Part shown: one piece after another, positions 61,560 to 64,000 of the stretch
Position numbering within the stretch: the stretch's first letter is position 1
Layout: every line of letters begins with the position of its first letter
NCBI RefSeq assembly: GCF_030409945.1
Contig: NZ_JAUFQV010000007.1
Coordinates: forward strand, 124,001 to 188,000
From: Vibrio tapetis subsp. quintayensis
GTDB lineage: Bacteria > Pseudomonadota > Gammaproteobacteria > Enterobacterales > Vibrionaceae
Reading direction: 5' to 3'
Length of the DNA: 64,000 bases
Program-made: the position numbers and the translations under genes
Notes under the pieces: model-generated
Seen by the model: only the letters and a program-made list of their open reading frames with translations
What the model was told of the DNA's origin: nothing
Databases searched by the model: none

Positions 61560-64000
61560 TGCCTAATATTTCATTAACTCTAAAACATGACGTTTTGGTT
61601 ACGGGCGACAAGGATCACTTACTTGATCAATTGTTGTACGCCATCAACCATGCAACAGAGATTGAAATTGCTGTTTCATTTATTCAACCTTCCGGTTTGG
61701 ATTTATTATTACCAGCAATCAATGAAGCATTAGAAAGACAAGAGGCGCGTGGTTATCCACTTAAGCTAAAAATCCTAACATCAGACTATTTACATATCAC
61801 CAACCCGATAGCTCTTAGATCTCTAATGCAGCTTGAAGGCAATAACGTTGAAGTTAAGATTTTTCAGGCTGGTAATCATAGTTTTCATATTAAGTCGTAT
61901 ATCTTTGTTCGTACTAATGAAAACGAGAGTTTCTATCAAGGCTCTGCTTTTATTGGCTCTAATAACATGAGTAAAAGCGCCCTAACACACGCTCACGAAT
62001 GGTGTCTTAGATATGATCACAAGCCACCAACTGACTCAGAGCAAGCCAAGCAGTTTGCTCTTATACGTGAAAAGTTTGCTGGTATCTTCAACCACAAGTC
62101 TGCAATAGCGTTGACAGATCAGTGGATCGATAATTATATTAAGATCCGTAAAAAGCCTACTCTTCACGCGGTATCTGAGGTTGGTGACTTAGAAGTAGAG
62201 CCATTTACTCCGAACTGCGCTCAGGAAGAAGCTCTTCAAGCACTTTCTAACTCTCGAATGGAGATGAATACTCGTGGACTTGTAGTGCTCGGTACTGGCA
62301 TGGGGAAAACTTGGCTCGCTGCATTTGATGCTAAGCAAATGAATGCCAAAAAGATCTTATTCGTTGCTCATCGAGAAGAAATTCTCACGCAAGCGCTCAA
62401 CACTTTTGCCAAATTATGGCCTGAAAAGTCTTCTGGTTATTATCATGGCAAGTCTAAAGAGCGTAATAAAGAGATGATGTTTGCATCCGTTCAGACCCTT
62501 GGAAAAGCAGCGCACCTGAATCAGTTCAAGCCAGAACACTTTGATTACATCGTTATTGATGAGTTTCATCACGCGAGCGCCAAAACATACCTAAACATCA
62601 TTAATTACTTCACCCCTAAGTTCATGCTCGGTTTAACAGCAACGCCAGAACGTACCGACCAAGCCAATATCTTATCGTTATGCCACGATAACTTGGTATT
62701 TGACCGAAACCTCGTTCACGGTATTGATGAAAAAATCCTCGCACCATTTCATTATCACGGGATTTGGGATGAATTTGTAAACTACGAAGAAATCCCATGG
62801 CGCAATGGTAAGTTTGCCCCCGATGAACTTGATGCGCAATTTGCCACTCAAAAGCGTGCTCAACATATATTTAAGCACTGGGAATTACACCAACAGTCAC
62901 GTACCCTCGCCTTTTGTGTATCCAAAAAGCACGCTGATTTTATGTCTGTCGCATTTAATAAGACATTTTCTAAAAAAGGATTTAGGTCTGTTGCTGTTTA
63001 TAGTGGCTCGAAAACATTGCGTAACGAGGCATTAACTCAGCTCGATCGCGGAGAAATTCAAGTTATCTTCTCTATCGACTTATTTAATGAAGGTACGGAT
63101 CTTCCATCTATCGATACTGTTTTAATGCTTCGCCCGACGGAATCGAACATCATATTCCTGCAACAACTTGGGCGTGGTCTTCGTTTACATCCGAATAAAA
63201 AACACCTCGCTGTTCTCGATTTTATTGGTAATCATCGTAGCTTTTTAAATAAGCATGAAATTCTTGGTATCAGCCTATCAGGCAAACTCACAGATCTAAG
63301 TAAAGTCTCCGGTGCTGCCCCGCAACTTGGTGATGGCTGCTATCTTAATATTGATCTTCAAGTCACCGATTTCTGGCAGACTCTTGCTAGACAATACAGA
63401 AAAACGGCACTTGAAGATTATATAAACCTCGAAGCACACTTAGGTCATAGACCAAGCGCTGCAGAGTATTTTCATTCTGAAGTCGATCCGCAGTTAAGCA
63501 AAGCAACTAAGCAGCATGGCAGTTGGTTAAATTTGGTCGCCCAACAAACAAATGATCCTCTTATGACCGAAGTCGTTACGGCTTATCATGACTTCCTGCT
63601 CTATGCAGTACAACAAACCAAAATGACTAAATCATTCAAAGCGATTTTGCTTGAAGCCTTTTTAGAACTCGATGGATTTCGCACGCCACCTAGTGTCGAG
63701 CGACTTTGTGAGAAAAGCTGGCACGTATTGTCTGGCTATCCGTTCTTACACAAACTTGAACTGCCAGAGGCAGAACGCTCGCTGCATTCCACTCACAAAG
63801 AATGGTTTAGCTATTGGAAGAAAAATCCCGTTCATCACTCAATCAAGGCGGACCAGAAAACCAATATTTCATGGTTCACTAACGACAATGGTCTATTTAG
63901 AGCTAATTTTACAATTCAAGACCGACATGTTGATGTATTGGCTGACTTGGTCAAAGAATTAGTCGATTACAAATTGGCCAAACACGTGGACAACAAGAAG
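61559..64000 (+). CDS. PLD-like nuclease fused to a DEAD/DEAH superfamily-2 helicase (partial)
   Basis: 814 codons to the window end with no stop. Residues 1-180 are a phospholipase-D-like nuclease domain: His110-x-Lys112 in SFHIKSYIF and GSNNMS at 133-138. A superfamily-2 helicase follows: Walker A GTGMGKT (245-251), DEFHH (334-338), LTATPERTD, then the second RecA domain with FNEGTDLPSID and QQLGRGLR (from 535). Such proteins usually continue into a DUF3427-type region, and the chain after ~600 (WQTLARQYRKTALEDYI) fits that. Likely DNA processing or anti-phage role by architecture. Confidence 0.92.
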   Translation, partial: MPNISLTLKHDVLVTGDKDHLLDQLLYAINHATEIEIAVSFIQPSGLDLLLPAINEALERQEARGYPLKLKILTSDYLHITNPIALRSLMQLEGNNVEVKIFQAGNHSFHIKSYIFVRTNENESFYQGSAFIGSNNMSKSALTHAHEWCLRYDHKPPTDSEQAKQFALIREKFAGIFNHKSAIALTDQWIDNYIKIRKKPTLHAVSEVGDLEVEPFTPNCAQEEALQALSNSRMEMNTRGLVVLGTGMGKTWLAAFDAKQMNAKKILFVAHREEILTQALNTFAKLWPEKSSGYYHGKSKERNKEMMFASVQTLGKAAHLNQFKPEHFDYIVIDEFHHASAKTYLNIINYFTPKFMLGLTATPERTDQANILSLCHDNLVFDRNLVHGIDEKILAPFHYHGIWDEFVNYEEIPWRNGKFAPDELDAQFATQKRAQHIFKHWELHQQSRTLAFCVSKKHADFMSVAFNKTFSKKGFRSVAVYSGSKTLRNEALTQLDRGEIQVIFSIDLFNEGTDLPSIDTVLMLRPTESNIIFLQQLGRGLRLHPNKKHLAVLDFIGNHRSFLNKHEILGISLSGKLTDLSKVSGAAPQLGDGCYLNIDLQVTDFWQTLARQYRKTALEDYINLEAHLGHRPSAAEYFHSEVDPQLSKATKQHGSWLNLVAQQTNDPLMTEVVTAYHDFLLYAVQQTKMTKSFKAILLEAFLELDGFRTPPSVERLCEKSWHVLSGYPFLHKLELPEAERSLHSTHKEWFSYWKKNPVHHSIKADQKTNISWFTNDNGLFRANFTIQDRHVDVLADLVKELVDYKLAKHVDNKK

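Noticed and set aside
1..64000. tRNA, rRNA, CRISPR arrays, insertion sequences, integrases
   Set aside because: Looked for on both strands; no cloverleaf, repeat-spacer array, transposase or integrase motif was found.

Overview
The window is from a marine Vibrio-type gammaproteobacterium. Gene content and order match Vibrionaceae and, in two blocks, Escherichia coli: matP-lonP(ycbZ)-fabA-rmf ... uup-rlmL-zapC-pyrD ... pepN, and proQ-prc / msrC-letA-letB-rsmF. It also has Vibrio-typical genes (DUF3634, DUF2835, DUF3466, large NAD-glutamate dehydrogenase). A sequence almost identical to the Vibrio chromosome 1 dif site lies at 941-968. With matP 1 kb away, a perfect matS site at 38388, several near-matS sites, three KOPS-like octamers all pointing at dif, and mostly leftward genes, the window appears to run rightward from the replication terminus of the main chromosome.

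Layout: 1-781 is the end of a hybrid histidine kinase; 941-968 is dif. 1064-25665 is a mainly leftward housekeeping block: a TolA-C-like secreted protein, matP operon, lonP, fabA, rmf, a DUF3466 surface protein, uup, glutaredoxin, rlmL, zapC, pyrD, NAD-GDH, DUF2835, pepN, prc and proQ. 25765-32248 holds msrC and the lipid-transport genes letA/letB with rsmF. 32462-38126 has cvfB, an unknown membrane protein, a DUF4442 protein, a stand-alone PEP-synthase C-terminal domain divergent from DAHP synthase, and a YajQ protein. 38237-42108 is a complete homogentisate operon (hpd-hmgA-fah-maiA) with a TyrR-like box upstream.

42514-54022 is mixed: an SH3 protein, M20 peptidase, C4-dicarboxylate transporter, outer-membrane barrel, a translationally coupled pair of a receptor-tip-like protein and a diiron (ODP-type) metallo-beta-lactamase-fold protein, a nuclease-like gene behind a canonical LexA box, a DUF2726 protein, a periplasmic binding protein and a probably truncated helical protein. 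54146-59266 is a sucrose PTS locus (scrK, scrA, scrB, divergent scrR). 59300-64000 is accessory DNA: a decayed reading frame, ankyrin and unknown genes, then a methyltransferase coupled by a TAGTG overlap to a PLD-DEAD/DEAH helicase that runs off the window end and may be a defence module.

No rRNA, tRNA, CRISPR array, insertion sequence or integrase was seen.
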